NCBI GenBank assembly: GCA_030386875.1
Contig: CM059559.1
Location: 2,849,177 to 2,913,176, forward strand
Source of the DNA: Morinoia aosen
Lineage: Eukaryota > Arthropoda > Malacostraca > Amphipoda > Talitridae
Reading direction: 5' to 3'
DNA length: 64,000 bases
The notes beneath the pieces are model-generated. The model saw only the letters and a program-made list of their open reading frames with translations, did no database searches and was not told where the DNA came from. The position numbers and the translations under genes were made by a program. The stretch's first letter is position 1, and every line of letters starts with the position of its first letter. Below are positions 46,523 to 57,022 of the stretch, piece after piece.

Positions 46523-47268
46523 CTGTTATGACGTTACGTAGCTCCTGGTTGGTGTACATGCTGGCAGTCTTCGTGGGAAATGACGAGTGTTCCAATTACG
46601 GAGACCGCGTTATTAAAACAGACTACAATTGTTTCAGTTACGAGAATGTATATATCATCTGTCGCAGGTCGGAGTTCCAAAAATTGACATAAGGGTTGTC
46701 ACAAAGGAGCTAGGTGAAAAACGATGCAGGACGGTCTGAAAACAATCAAATAAATACATGACGTTTGGAACATTGTACTCCGAAATCCCTCATGAGTATA
46801 ATTAATTGCAAGACATTTTCACAGTTATCCACGAGAAAAGGCGGAGTATTGTTATGCACCTGGGTTGCGTCAAGATATTCGCCTTGGTTTCCTTCCCTAA
46901 GCTTCAGATCACAGTGACCTCATAAATTAATTCCCGAATGCATCGGCAGTTCGGATTCGTAAAGGGGTACTTTCAGAGAGGCGAGCGTGCTGCAACTCAA
47001 GCCACGAATATCAGTGCGAAAAATGAAGTTCAAATCCAAGAATACGGCCTTGTTTTCTGACTGAAATTCTCAATTTTAGCCCGTTTTCTTGTCAAATTTT
47101 GCCTCTGAAGACTGAATTTAAAAATTGTCCCCGAAAAACATGCCAATCCGTAACTCTTGTCTAAGCTACACCTCCATCATATATCATAGAAAACGAGCAA
47201 GTTCTGTCTCCAAATTTCTCGATGTCATTTCCCATCAAAGACTGACATGTAAAGAGAATACTTAGCAA
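46523..47268. other. no recognised feature
   Basis: AT-rich spacer upstream of the piggyBac element. A 65-codon frame at 46495-46692 is not recognisable. Confidence 0.35.
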
Positions 47269-47294
47269 TACAATAATAATAATAATAATAATAT
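47269..47294. repeat. (AAT)n microsatellite
   Basis: About eight AAT/TAA triplets in a row. Confidence 0.9.
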
Positions 47295-47409
47295 TGTTAT
47301 AATGGACTAAAACACTTGTGAGATAAAATACTTTCAAAATATCAGTGTTTTTCGGGCACGAGTTTCCTGTACAAAAAAAATCGATGCATTTTAACCCATT
47401 AAAGCCGAG

Positions 47410-47427
47410 TGGCAGGAAATCCTGCCA
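47410..47427. promoter_or_regulatory. subterminal palindrome of piggyBac, left
   Basis: TGGCAGGAAATCCTGCCA has 8-bp inverted arms just inside the left terminal repeat. Its position suggests a transposase-binding or structural role, by inference only. Confidence 0.6.
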
Positions 47428-47760
47428 TGTAATAAAAAATTCATTTGAAATTACAATTTTCAGAAAGTTAGCTAAGTTTTGGTTCAGTTGTGTTTTGGTT
47501 AGGTTCAGTTAGCTACATTTCAATTTTCACAAGTCTAGCGCTTGGCCACCACCTTCAGCAGCAGTCTGAACAGAGCCGAGTGAGGTGCAGCTCAGGTCAG
47601 CCTGCAATGGCGCGCAAACAATGGTGTGTACATAGATTACAGTAAACAAAATATTAGCTTGTTATAGCTCAAACTACTTTTGAATAGTGTTAGAATGTGC
47701 TTATTATTGTATTTGTTAAATTTATGGCACGAAATTTTAATTATAAAACAAATAAAGTGA

Positions 47761-47782
47761 AGTGGCAGGATATCCTGCCACT
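47761..47782. promoter_or_regulatory. internal perfect palindrome of piggyBac
   Basis: A perfect 22-bp palindrome with the core GGCAGGATATCCTGCC, about 90 bp before the transposase relic. It is the same motif as the two subterminal palindromes. It could be a binding site or an internal repeat used in end recognition. Confidence 0.6.
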
Positions 47783-47871
47783 CGTCATCAAATACATGAA
47801 TTCTGCCTTTATATGATGAAAATGTTTCTTATATCAATAATACTAAGTATATAATTATGTAAATGGATTAA

Positions 47872-49657
47872 TTGCTTATAAACATATATTCTACCCTTAA
47901 CAGGCTCATCGACTATCAAATCCTTGATCTTTTATTGAGAAGTGAGGACCATGATAGTGACAGTGAAACAGGTGTCGTTATTAGTATTGTTTCTCCGCTT
48001 GAGGATCCTAACGCAATTACGGATTGTGATTCTGACGACACCGACTGTGAGGTGACTTGCAACCTTTATCATCTTCCCTGTCGAATTCTACTCACTAACG
48101 TGCTCACCATGGACAATGATAATGAGACGGAAATAGAAAACGTCACAGAAAATGAAGTTGCCAATGCGCCAAAGACATCAAAAAGAACAAAATCATCACA
48201 AAAGAAATCTCTCCCTGCATGGAAAAAATTACGCAAAATAAATCTGCTGATGAAAATCCTGATTTTGAAAAATGTTCCTTTAAAAACCTAGTGCGAACAA
48301 ATGCTGTTCAAGCCTGAACAAATTTTGGACAGAAGAATTTATTGAAAAGATTTGTCATCAAAGTAGGGTTTTGCCATGCAAAAGTCTTTCTTCAGAATGT
48401 ACAACTTCTGAAAGCCAGGGGATATTCTTGGCAGTCCTATTACTCTCAGAGTACGACAAACTTGCCTGCAGACCAAAGAGGAGGGATACATTTGAACAAA
48501 CAATGCGTATATTTCAATTTTCTGACAGCAGGGCAATCAATGATAATCGAATTTATAAGGTCCGGTCCATGTTTGAACACTTGAATAAAGTTTTCAAACT
48601 AGAGGAAATCCCGGAATATTCAAGTATAGTTGAAGTGATGATCCCCTATTATGGTAAACATGGTGATAAGCACTATACCAAAGGAAAACCTATACGGTTT
48701 TGCTTCAAACTGTGGGCTGCCTTCTCAGCTGATGGCTCTCTACTGCATGTAGAGCCGTATTGCGGCATTCACACCAGGATTCCTGGTGCAGGCTTTGGCC
48801 ATGGCCCAAATGTAGTATTCGAGATGGTTCATCAATTGAAATTACGGCCAGGGCAGCATGCGGTTTTTGGTAAACAGTTCGCTAACATTCCTCTGCTGAA
48901 AGAACCATCGAAAATGAAGATTGGGGCGACAAGGACTTTGAGAGAAGATAGGTAGCAAAAGGCCCCACTGATGACGAAGGCCAACAATAAAGAAGCTTCG
49001 TGGCAATATGGAGGAAGCCTTCACTGAAAACGTATCTGTGGTGAAGTCGAAGGATAATAAGCCCGTGAAGGTCGCTTCAGACATGTTCAAAAATCATCCA
49101 CTTCAGGAGGCCTCCAAGTGGGATAAGGCTGGAAAGTAACACATAACTGTGGACATGCCTCATTCGATCAGAATTTATAACAAATTCCTGGGGGGTGTAG
49201 ATCTCTTCGATCAAGCGGTATTCTCATACAGAATAAGGATTCGATCCAAAAAATGATGGTGGTCTATTTTTGATTTTAGCGTCAATGCACAAACGGTTTG
49301 TTCATGGAGACTTTACAAAGAGAAATAATACATCTCACTGCTTGAATTTACCCATCATGTGTCAATCACCATAAGGACAAAATCTGGCACCCAAAAGGAA
49401 AGGCCTGGTCCAAAAAAGCTGTCGAAAGGTCCGGCCTATCGAGCGTTGGGTTCAACGCAGCTCAGTTGGACAATGAAGGGGGAAACCCCAATGCTCAACG
49501 TCTGAAATGCTCCTCTAGAGCAATCTTCGTGTGTAAAATGTGTGACATCCCTCTTCACCCCGAATGCATGGAGCCCTCCTCACAAAATGAGTTGAAAAGA
49601 ATGAAAACATGTGATCTATTATATAGGAAAGCATTAACTACTTTTTGTATATCCTAG
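47872..49657 (+). pseudogene. piggyBac transposase, broken
   Basis: The remnant lies in several frames. An acidic, Asp/Glu/Ser-rich N-terminus (47872-48291, with RLIDYQILDLLL) is followed by the DDE core at 48371-48955: FEQTMRIFQFSD, IYKVRSMFEHLNK, KGKPIRFCFKLW and a GHGPNVV glycine turn. The first catalytic position sits in SIVEVMIPYYG, where the family has an Asp after SI (here Val). The second sits in AVFGKQFAN, where the family has FDN (here Gly). The third aspartate survives in GGVDLFDQ (about 49194-49217). Stops lie at 48953, 49137, 49254 and 49326, with a frame change near 48985. A C-terminal cysteine-rich piece (49466-49657, CKMCDIPLHPEC) matches the family's C-terminal zinc-binding domain. 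It would have cut and pasted DNA at TTAA but is dead. Confidence 0.93.
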
Positions 49658-50074
49658 GCACTTTTTATATTCAAAGCTTTAGTATTATCTATCTATACAT
49701 GGAAATTATTATAAATATATTCTTATAAAGTAACTCATTATTATATTATTATATTGAAGGGTTATATTTGTCTAAATACTAGCATTTTGTTGCATAGTTT
49801 TAGTCTCAAATGTTTTTTTTCACAAACGGGTGTGCTTCTATAGTTATTCTACCCTTGTGATAAAGGCACACATTTTCACCGAACGTATTTATTTTGTAAA
49901 TTATATAAATTTGAATATTATTTTTTATCGAATATCTTTACCTAGAATAAAAAATACATGGGTAAATACATCATGCTCAATCCTTTTTGTTTTAATTTAA
50001 TGTACACACATACATTTTGAAGTTATTTAAATGGAAATGTGGACTCCAATGAAATCCATGTATTTATAGACGAG

Positions 50075-50092
50075 TGGCAGGATTTCCTGCCA
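50075..50092. promoter_or_regulatory. subterminal palindrome of piggyBac, right
   Basis: TGGCAGGATTTCCTGCCA, about 130 bp inside the right end, preceded by CGAG as in the left copy (GCCGAG). The left copy is adjacent to its terminus, so spacing is asymmetric, as is common for piggyBac internal repeats. Confidence 0.6.
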
Positions 50093-50227
50093 GTCAAAAA
50101 ATCATGGTTCCCATTAAATATTTCCCATTTTTATAGTTTGACATTATAAAAAAGGCCCTAACTAACAAATTCCTCCAGAAAAATTATCAATACCTTGCCA
50201 CAATAATTTTCGTCCTTAATGGGTTAA

Positions 50228-51294
50228 GACCATTCAAGGTTAATAGTTTAAAATACATGCTCTTATCGACTCATTTTACTTGTGTTCAGATCTGTCCTGT
50301 CAGACTTCTAGGCTGGTCGCTTAACGCTCACATGCGTTATTGCAGATTGCATTCATCGTCTCCCTTCTAACAATTATAATAGCTATAATAACACAGATGA
50401 TTATGGCAATTATAAAGGATGGAAGTGTTAGCGTTGGTAGCAGCGGCAGAACTGAACAAGTTGTGCAATTAAAGAGGATATTAACGGTGGAAATATCACA
50501 CGGGAGTAATTAGCAGCGATGTCTGACGCAATTGTGTCCTTGTCCACAATCGAAGTGGGGCTCCAATGGGGCCGTCACAGTTTCTTACGTTGAAACTTTG
50601 GCTTACTATGGCGTAAAAGATCTTCATGATATGAAAAACTCTTACTCATACCCATTTTCTGTTCAGTCTGTTCCAGCTTCTTTTTATTTTCTGGTGGATG
50701 ATAAATGTCCCCTAACACATCATCCAACAACACATCATCCATTGTAGAGCCTGAAACTTCCGGTGTCGTCCAGGTCTTTGTTGCGTTCACATGCACTTAT
50801 GCGGCGTTTGGTTATTTTAGTCGCCGAAAAAGGTCCAAAAATTATCATTTCTGGTAAGAGTTGCAACAGGTCTTACAAAATTCGGTTCTTATTAGTACAG
50901 AAAATGACTTTATGCCGTTCAGTTTCTACACGCACGGTGCAAATTTCATTAAACCATCGAAATGCTTCATTTTAATAGGAATTTTCCTCGAACAATTTTC
51001 CACATTGGAACCACATCCCGAGATTCCTTATATCTGATCACCTGCACCGAACTGTTTCCTATCTCACACGAGCAACAGGGAAGGATACCAATCACATAGG
51101 ATGTTGTTGAGGCCGGCCGGCGCCACAATACCGCTGGTAAATAGGAGAGCACAGAGACTGGAGGGCGCTCATCAGCTACGGAGCTGAGGAGAGCCAATTT
51201 TGAGGGTGGCACGCCCCGCCGCTCTGACATGGGGCCGCGTGCTGCTGCACGCAACTGCGCAGTATGCTGGGCATGTGCGATTGCGGATCTTCTG
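50228..51294. other. no recognised gene
   Basis: AT-rich, then GC-richer from 51110 to 51250. A 95-codon minus frame (50967-51254) crosses the GC-rich part but is not recognisable. Confidence 0.35.
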
Positions 51295-51690
51295 GAGTGC
51301 TTGTTCGCATCTCATTGAGTGCTTCTCGACCTTCTGAAGTGCGTGGTGGGACTTTCAGGTGTGCATTTTTGATGTTTAATGGAGTGTTGATATTTTTACT
51401 GTGCGTATTCGAAGCCTTTAAAGGTGCTTGTTTGCATTTTAGTGAGTGCTTTTCGACTTTCTCGGGAACGTTTTTGGACCTTCTGGTGTGCGTCTTACAG
51501 AGTGTGTTTGATGTTTAATGGACGGCTGATGTTTTTACAGTACTTGTTTGATATTTAATGGAGTATTGATATTTTATACTGTGCGTGTTTGAGGCCTTCT
51601 AAAGTGCGTATTTGGGTTATCTATAGTGTGTGTTTGCTGTCTTCTGGAGTGCGTGTTTCGGGCCTTCTGACGAGGGTGTTTCTAATCGTA
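51295..51690. repeat. diverged about 21-bp minisatellite with 126-bp higher-order period
   Basis: Units built on GAGTGCTTGTTTG, CTTCTGGAGTGCGTG and TTTGATGTTTAATGGAGT recur about every 20-22 bp. The series GTGCTTGTTCGCAT ... GAGTGCTTCTCGAC at 51295 returns as GTGCTTGTTTGCAT ... GAGTGCTTTTCGAC at 51421, 126 bp later. An old array in which only the larger period is still clear. Confidence 0.75.
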
Positions 51691-52879
51691 TGAAGAGCCA
51701 ATATGGATCTTCCAAACTGAGAACTTGAAGTGCTTCAGTACAGAGTTAGAAATCTTTCAAAGTACGGATCTTTTAGATCGAGCATTCATGATCTAGAGTG
51801 TAGATCTATGGTAGTATATTCAGAATCTTTTAGAGTTTGTGTATTGTGAACCACATGTTACGTCTCTACATCTCTCATTGTACAATACTGCGTCTTCAGT
51901 GAACACTGACAGTGCAGCTCAGTTGCATACTTGTGCTCTCTAATTCTACTAGCTCTATTAAACGCCTTTTGACAATAGAGGTTGATAAGTAAGTATAATT
52001 AAGCAGTTGTTAGTGCTAGTAATAGGATGCGCATGCATAACATTTAAGCTGAAAATGCCCTCGTGTCATATAAAGCAGATTTTTTATGATAAGCGTGGAA
52101 TGATATATGTACATACGCACCATAAATTTATAATCCCGAGGTAATGGCTTAAAAAATTATGATCGATGCTTTGTTTCAACGATAGCAGTTGAACGCTCAC
52201 TGTCCAATGGACACTCAACGCATTGAACAACGGAATTGCTTCCTAATTAAGATTCGCTTAAGAACGCAATGTTCAATGCACGCATTCTGCTTAGACAAGA
52301 CTGCAGTTTGCAAGGCCTTCTTCAATGTGCCGCGAATTAAAAAGTAGGTGGAATCGAAGGCCTGCAACAGCTAAGCAGGATTTTGTTTGTGAGCAACAGA
52401 TCGTAGTAGTTTGAACGGCCACGATCAGCAAAAGTACAGTCAGAAAAATAATTTTTCTAGTAGTGTCACAGAATTTTTTGTGGTTGCAGATTAGCCTAAT
52501 GACTCAGAGGCTGGTTTAATTAGATAACCTGCAGCGGGTCTGCAGAACTATGGCAAAAACTCTCCATCAATACTATAGCCTCTGGCACTAGGATAATTGC
52601 AAATTTCAACTGATGCGCTTTGTGATAACTCAATTACGTAAAAAGCTGCCGGCGAGAAGACTGCTGGGAGGAACGAGGAGCGTTAGAGAGCGATTCAGCC
52701 GGGACATATCGCCATAATTTCAGTAAAAAGAAAGAGCTAGCGGCTCTGGAATGAAATGCTCCTGAACGCGAGGGCTTAATTGTAGCATTACGGGACAAAA
52801 TGGCACGTCACTCGGCGCTCGGCAGCTGGTGGCATCGCAGCAGCTGGTATTTGTAGAACGGGACTCGTGAAACATGAAA
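51691..52879. other. no recognised gene
   Basis: AT-rich with a mixed patch at 52640-52840. No supported gene, RNA or shared repeat. Confidence 0.4.
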
Positions 52880-53195
52880 GCAAGACGGGGCAAACTTGGA
52901 AAATATGGCACTAACAAAACGGGACACGCGTGAAAATCGAATTACTTGCAAAATAGGGCTCAAACGGAAAGTTTGCCTGGAATACGAGACACACGAAAAA
53001 TGGGTTCCGGCAAAATGGAATTAGCATGAAAAATGTGGTGCTAGCAAATTGAGATGCACATGAAGAATGTGCTGCTGACAGAAAGGGGCACAAATTGAAA
53101 ATGAGTTTACAGAACGGGACACACGCAGGGAAATGAGGTGCCAGCAAAACTAGGCTCATGTGGAAATTGTGCCAGCAAATTGGAAATAATTTCAA
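52880..53195. repeat. diverged about 33-bp minisatellite
   Basis: Anchors such as GCAAAACGGGACAC, GCAAAATAGGGCTC, GCAAATTGAGATGCAC and ACAGAACGGGACACACG recur every 30-35 bp (about 52911, 52945, 52976, 53006, 53041, 53074, 53105, 53140 and 53173), each followed by a GAAAATG/GAAAAAT block. The minus-strand frame 52911-53351 shows a Phe/Cys-rich 11-residue rhythm caused by the array and is not called as a gene. Confidence 0.75.
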
Positions 53196-53838
53196 AAAGG
53201 AGTTGCGGAAGGAAGATCTTGTAAATGGCTTGTCAGAAAAGCAGGACTTGTAGAAAACCTTGCGTAGAGAAATAAAAGCGCGTGCTAAAATAGTCATTTG
53301 GGTGAAAATAAAACCATGAAAAGTGAAAGAAGATGGAAGGCGTTGGAGCATGAAAGGAATATATGACGTACTGAAAACGTAGTGACCTCTCTGATGTTGC
53401 CTTGCCTTCTTCCCCCGTTAAAAATGTGGCCGTGTTATCAATCTATTTTCGCTCATATAAATAATTTGAAATTTTGAATACGAACTGATAATTTTGGTTA
53501 CTTATTTCGAGGAGTATTTCAAGGTTATCGGTTATAGAACAAAGTTTGTACAAGGAACGCTTCTGAATAGCGAACAGATTATGTAAAAAATTATACGCCA
53601 TAATGCATTCCAGAATAAATAATTTTTCAAAACTCGCCATTACGTTTTTCTTTAGAATGTTATAATTAGTCAAACTAGAGCATTGCCGCTATAAAGTGAT
53701 TCAAATAAAAGCATACACAGATATCATGTTGCACAGAACAAGAACGCTTCATCATACATAATCAACTGACAAAGAAGCTCTCACACAGGAACATCGCCTC
53801 TCTGTTACCGCACTTCATTTTCGGCAGCAAAACATGAG
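53196..53838. other. no recognised feature
   Basis: AT-rich spacer. Nothing is recognised. Confidence 0.4.
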
Positions 53839-54316
53839 AGAGGATAACCTGGCTAACAAGATGTGAACACCCCACCAGCTGAGGTAAGACGACGCAGCAG
53901 TTCGGAGTCTACACTCTGAACTGCTGCACCGTTTAGAGTGTACAGGAGGAGGAGGGCGTAAACCAGGGCTTCTCAACCTTTCTATTGCCATGTACCCTCT
54001 TAGCTTAATGGTGTATCTTCATGTACCCCCAGCGCAGTTAAAGGTTTAGAAAACTTCAAAAAGACCCATTATTATTTATAATTATATATACTTATGCGGC
54101 TGTATGTATATACATATTGTACATTTTAATATATGAAGTATGATAAATGCACCCCTAGTTGAGACCCCTGGGGAGAAGCCCTGGCACCGCACGCGTCTCG
54201 TGCGAGGATAACATAGGTAACACGATGTGAACATGCCACAAGCTGAGGTAAGCCGACGCTGCAGTTCCGAGTGTGGAGCGGAGGGAGTAGAGTGTATACA
54301 GTGGGCACCGCACGCG
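53839..54316. repeat. duplicated about 120-bp segment split by a MITE
   Basis: 53839-53960 and 54202-54303 share GAGGATAAC, GATGTGAACA, AGCTGAGGTAAG, CGACGC, GCAGTTC and AGAGTGTA in order. GCACCGCACGCGT occurs at 54184 and 54304. The hAT-like MITE (53964-54183) interrupts the first unit. Unit 1 also holds a hairpin with 15-bp arms (53894-53908 against 53913-53927, 14 of 15) containing GCAGCAGTTC. Confidence 0.8.
53964..54183. mobile_element. hAT-like MITE, family 1 (copy 2)
   Basis: The 220-bp element starts CAGGGCTTCTCAACC and ends GAGAAGCCCTG, and matches the copy at 8286-8497 over its length (shared TTAGCTTAATGGTGTATC, ATGTACCCCCAGC, ATATGAAGTATG). Near the right end, TTGAGACCCCTGGGGAGAAG looks like a small insertion or repair scar relative to copy 1. 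The flanking octamers agree poorly, so no clear target duplication. Confidence 0.8.
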
Positions 54317-54483
54317 TGCTAGGTCATGCCCGGCTGTCCAACGCTGCGTGACGCTGCATCTCGCCTGCCTGTGTCACGTGCCCGCAACTCTACGAAGTAG
54401 AATCAGAAATTCAACAAGAAGGAGTCAGCAATCCGACGAGTTGTAGTCACGAACTCGACAAGAAACCAGACACACCCACTAAA

Positions 54484-54876
54484 GAAACCAGACGTCGCCA
54501 GTAAATAGATGAGACGAACCCAGTAAATAAACGGGACGAACCCAGTAAATAGAGACAAGCCCAGTAAATAGACGAGACGAACCCAGTAAATAGATGAGAC
54601 GAACCCAGTAAATAAACGGGACGAACCCAGTAAATAGAGACAAACCCAGTAAATAGACGAGACGAACCCAGTAAATAGATGAGACGAACCCAGTAAATAG
54701 ACGAGATGAACCCAGTAAATAGATGAGAAGAACCCAGTAAATAGATGAGAAGAACACAGTAAATTAACGAGACGGAACTGGCTATTCAACAAGACGAACC
54801 CAGTAAATCGACGAGACGAAACAAGTAACTGGACGAGACAAATCCAGATAATAGACGAGACGGTACCAATAACTGG
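54484..54876. repeat. 22-bp minisatellite (about 17 units)
   Basis: The unit GACGAACCCAGTAAATAGAY plus GA is repeated, with some 19-bp units. The last few units (54780-54876) are more diverged. Overlapping minus-strand frames read as a 22-residue repeat with YWVRLVYLLG-type sequence and look like a hydrophobic protein, but they come from the array. Confidence 0.95.
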
Positions 54877-55109
54877 ACGAGGCCTGTGAGTTGAGGCTTC
54901 TGTGATGGATTTCAGCCAGGCTTAATGCATGGACTATTTTAAGCTTGATCCCAGTCAATAATATGTAGCTTAGAGATTGACTGGCAATCCACCACAACTG
55001 TCTCTAAATTTACCAGTGGAGAAACAAATCGCTCAATGCTCCTTGAATATGTAAATTTGGAAAACAGAGAACTAAAAGCTCATTGAACATGTTGAGAAGA
55101 AAAACAAAA

Positions 55110-55301
55110 CTAAATGCTTCTTAAATGTGAAATAAGTCCAAACTTGGAGTTCAAACGTGGTCCAGACGGAGACCAACAAAAACGTTTCTTTTCAACCACA
55201 AGTTTCAGCTTTTTCGGTTGCGAAGACACGTCATAACTGGCGCCAGGTCCATCCATCAGACCGCCAGCACGACAATAGCAGACGCACATCTCGCCTCCCA
55301 C
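55110..55301 (-). pseudogene. possible C-terminal tail of a non-LTR retrotransposon
   Basis: The minus-strand frame (63 codons, stop TAG at 55110-55112) ends with a Cys-containing segment then SKFGLISHLRSI. Many LINE-encoded proteins end in a zinc-knuckle-like motif whose tail reads (R/K)-x-GL-x-SH-x-R. Here the second Cys of the usual CxxC is missing. No reverse transcriptase is recognisable in 55301-56950, and I have only this short motif, so the match may be chance. The codons before it are basic (KKLKLVVEKKRF). Confidence 0.3.
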
Positions 55302-56962
55302 CAGCCCAGGACCTTGGACGACCGTGACAATGCACGAGCGTTTCTTGTGTGCTGCGCTTGCCGGCGTCTTTTTTTATTTATTTGGCGCGTCCCTTATCAC
55401 CTGAGGTGTGTTCTTGCGCCAGCGATGTGGGAATAAAAAGGTCTTCGGTTCAGTTGCCACGAAATCGGACGATGAATTTTAAATTCAGAAGCCTGTGAGA
55501 ATACGAAAGAAAGTTTGTTCATTTTTTGGAAGCTGGTTGAAAATCTCTGAAATTCTTACCGCTTTGGAAAATCTTCGGTCATTATGAATTAATGGTATGC
55601 TGAATGATCTGCTTCATTTTTTTACAGAAGGGTGTGCAGTATGCTTTGCATATTGTCGAAACTGTTTCACGACAAACCATGCCCATTCATTTTTTACCAT
55701 TATTTCTTAACACTGTATCAACCATCGCTTAACTTAATTTCGACTCACGAAAACGCAAAACTGTGTCTGGAAAATTACCAATGCTCGGAAAATGTTAGAA
55801 CGCTTGCATTAAAAGTTTCACATAACTCGGTTCCAGTGCTAACATCGGTTACAGTACTAACAATACACATAAAGCGACCACATGACTCTTTGATAGAATT
55901 GGTCGGAGACGCGGCCGGTACGTTCTGCAGCTTATGCAATAACAATTGTTCTGCACAACTTCTCGCACCAGACCTCGTACCCTCTACACTCAGCTCAGTG
56001 TTGTGCATTATTACGCCCTAATTGCATACGTTTTGCTTTGCTAGCGAACAAGCGTCGCCAAAAAAATGTTTTCAAGTTCGAGAAACAATCTATCTAAAAA
56101 CGTTTTCAATCGAACGGTTTACGTTCCAATCGCCTTTTGATTCCCCCTTATTTGTGTTGGGATAACTTTCAAAGGAGTTCCAATTATCCACATGCACTGA
56201 AACAGTTTGTTACTTGCTTGGCCGCACTAGACTGACTCCCTGCTACCTTTAAACAGGGCTGGGAAAACGTCCCCGAACTCTTTTTCAGTGTGAAAAAAAA
56301 GCTTCTGATACCTGTCTTTAGCTAAAAAACTACACTCAATTGATTTTTAATGTCTTATTTTCAGGTTTCAGGCAGAATTTGTAGTTAAAACTTTCTATGA
56401 TATTCTGAAAAATTGAGTAAACTCCGTCCCTTCATTGAACCGCGATAGAAACTGCGCGTCTTTTTGGAAAGTTTCAAAGAAAACTTCCGAGTGAAACCAA
56501 AGTAAAAGGAGGGCACATTGAAACATGAGCTTCTATTTGGATACTTGACAGTTGGTAAATTAATGTGAGGACGATATTAGTTTCATTACACTATCCTACT
56601 GTAGATATATTACCAATTAACTTAGTCCGGGAACTTTTTCCCGGCCCATGAGAACAGTGACACCGTGCGTTTCTGCGATCAGTGCTACTTGAGCACCCCT
56701 TAGCCGAGTGCCCAAAGCATGCGAGTTTCCCGCCTTTGCAGCCCCGACGTATAGTGCCACACTGATAGGTATGCTCACAGAACCAGAACGACCGACATGT
56801 ATATTTCTTTCAAACTATTAACGTGTAAAGGTACCAAACTTGGTCTAAAACTTATTAAAACTTAAAAATAACCGAACCCTGAGTAGTTAGATAACATTTG
56901 ACGTGCTGGCTTCTGAGAATTTGGCGCAAAATGCCCTATGCTGTCGAAGCGCTGGTAACTTT
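55302..56962. other. no recognised gene
   Basis: A 129-codon + frame at 55632-56021 is unrecognisable. The rest is AT-rich with no shared repeats. Confidence 0.35.
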
Positions 56963-57022
56963 TGCACTACTAGTACTACTACCACTATCAGTACTACTAC
57001 TACTATTAATACCACTACTCCT
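56963..57022. repeat. (ACT)n-type trinucleotide microsatellite
   Basis: Imperfect run of ACTACT/ACCACT triplets; a frame across it reads as a Thr run. Confidence 0.9.

Larger units (their letters stand above)
47391..50227 (+). mobile_element. complete but inactive piggyBac element with TTAA target duplication
   Basis: The element spans 47395-50223 (2829 bp) between direct TTAA copies at 47391-47394 and 50224-50227, the piggyBac target site. Its ends are CCCATTAAAGCCGA and, inverted, CCCATTAAGGACGA (12 of 14). Three near-identical palindromes around GGCAGGANNTCCTGCC lie at 47410-47427, 47761-47782 and 50075-50092. The transposase relic (about 47872-49657, + strand) has stops, frameshifts and lost catalytic residues. 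Because the ends look intact, movement by a transposase supplied in trans cannot be excluded from sequence alone. Confidence 0.95.

Noticed and set aside
43130..51250. Similarity between GC-rich patches near 43.25 kb and 51.2 kb (a shared PPSKLAL peptide in opposite orientations)
   Set aside because: The nucleotide match is too short and gapped to separate from chance in GC-rich sequence.
54403..54792. Minus-strand hydrophobic repeat protein (129 codons)
   Set aside because: It is the translation of the 22-bp minisatellite and has no non-repeat domain.
55225..55450. LTR retrotransposon boundary (TGGCGCC-like primer-binding motif and AATAAA)
   Set aside because: No paired LTR, no TG...CA termini and no pol fragments were found.
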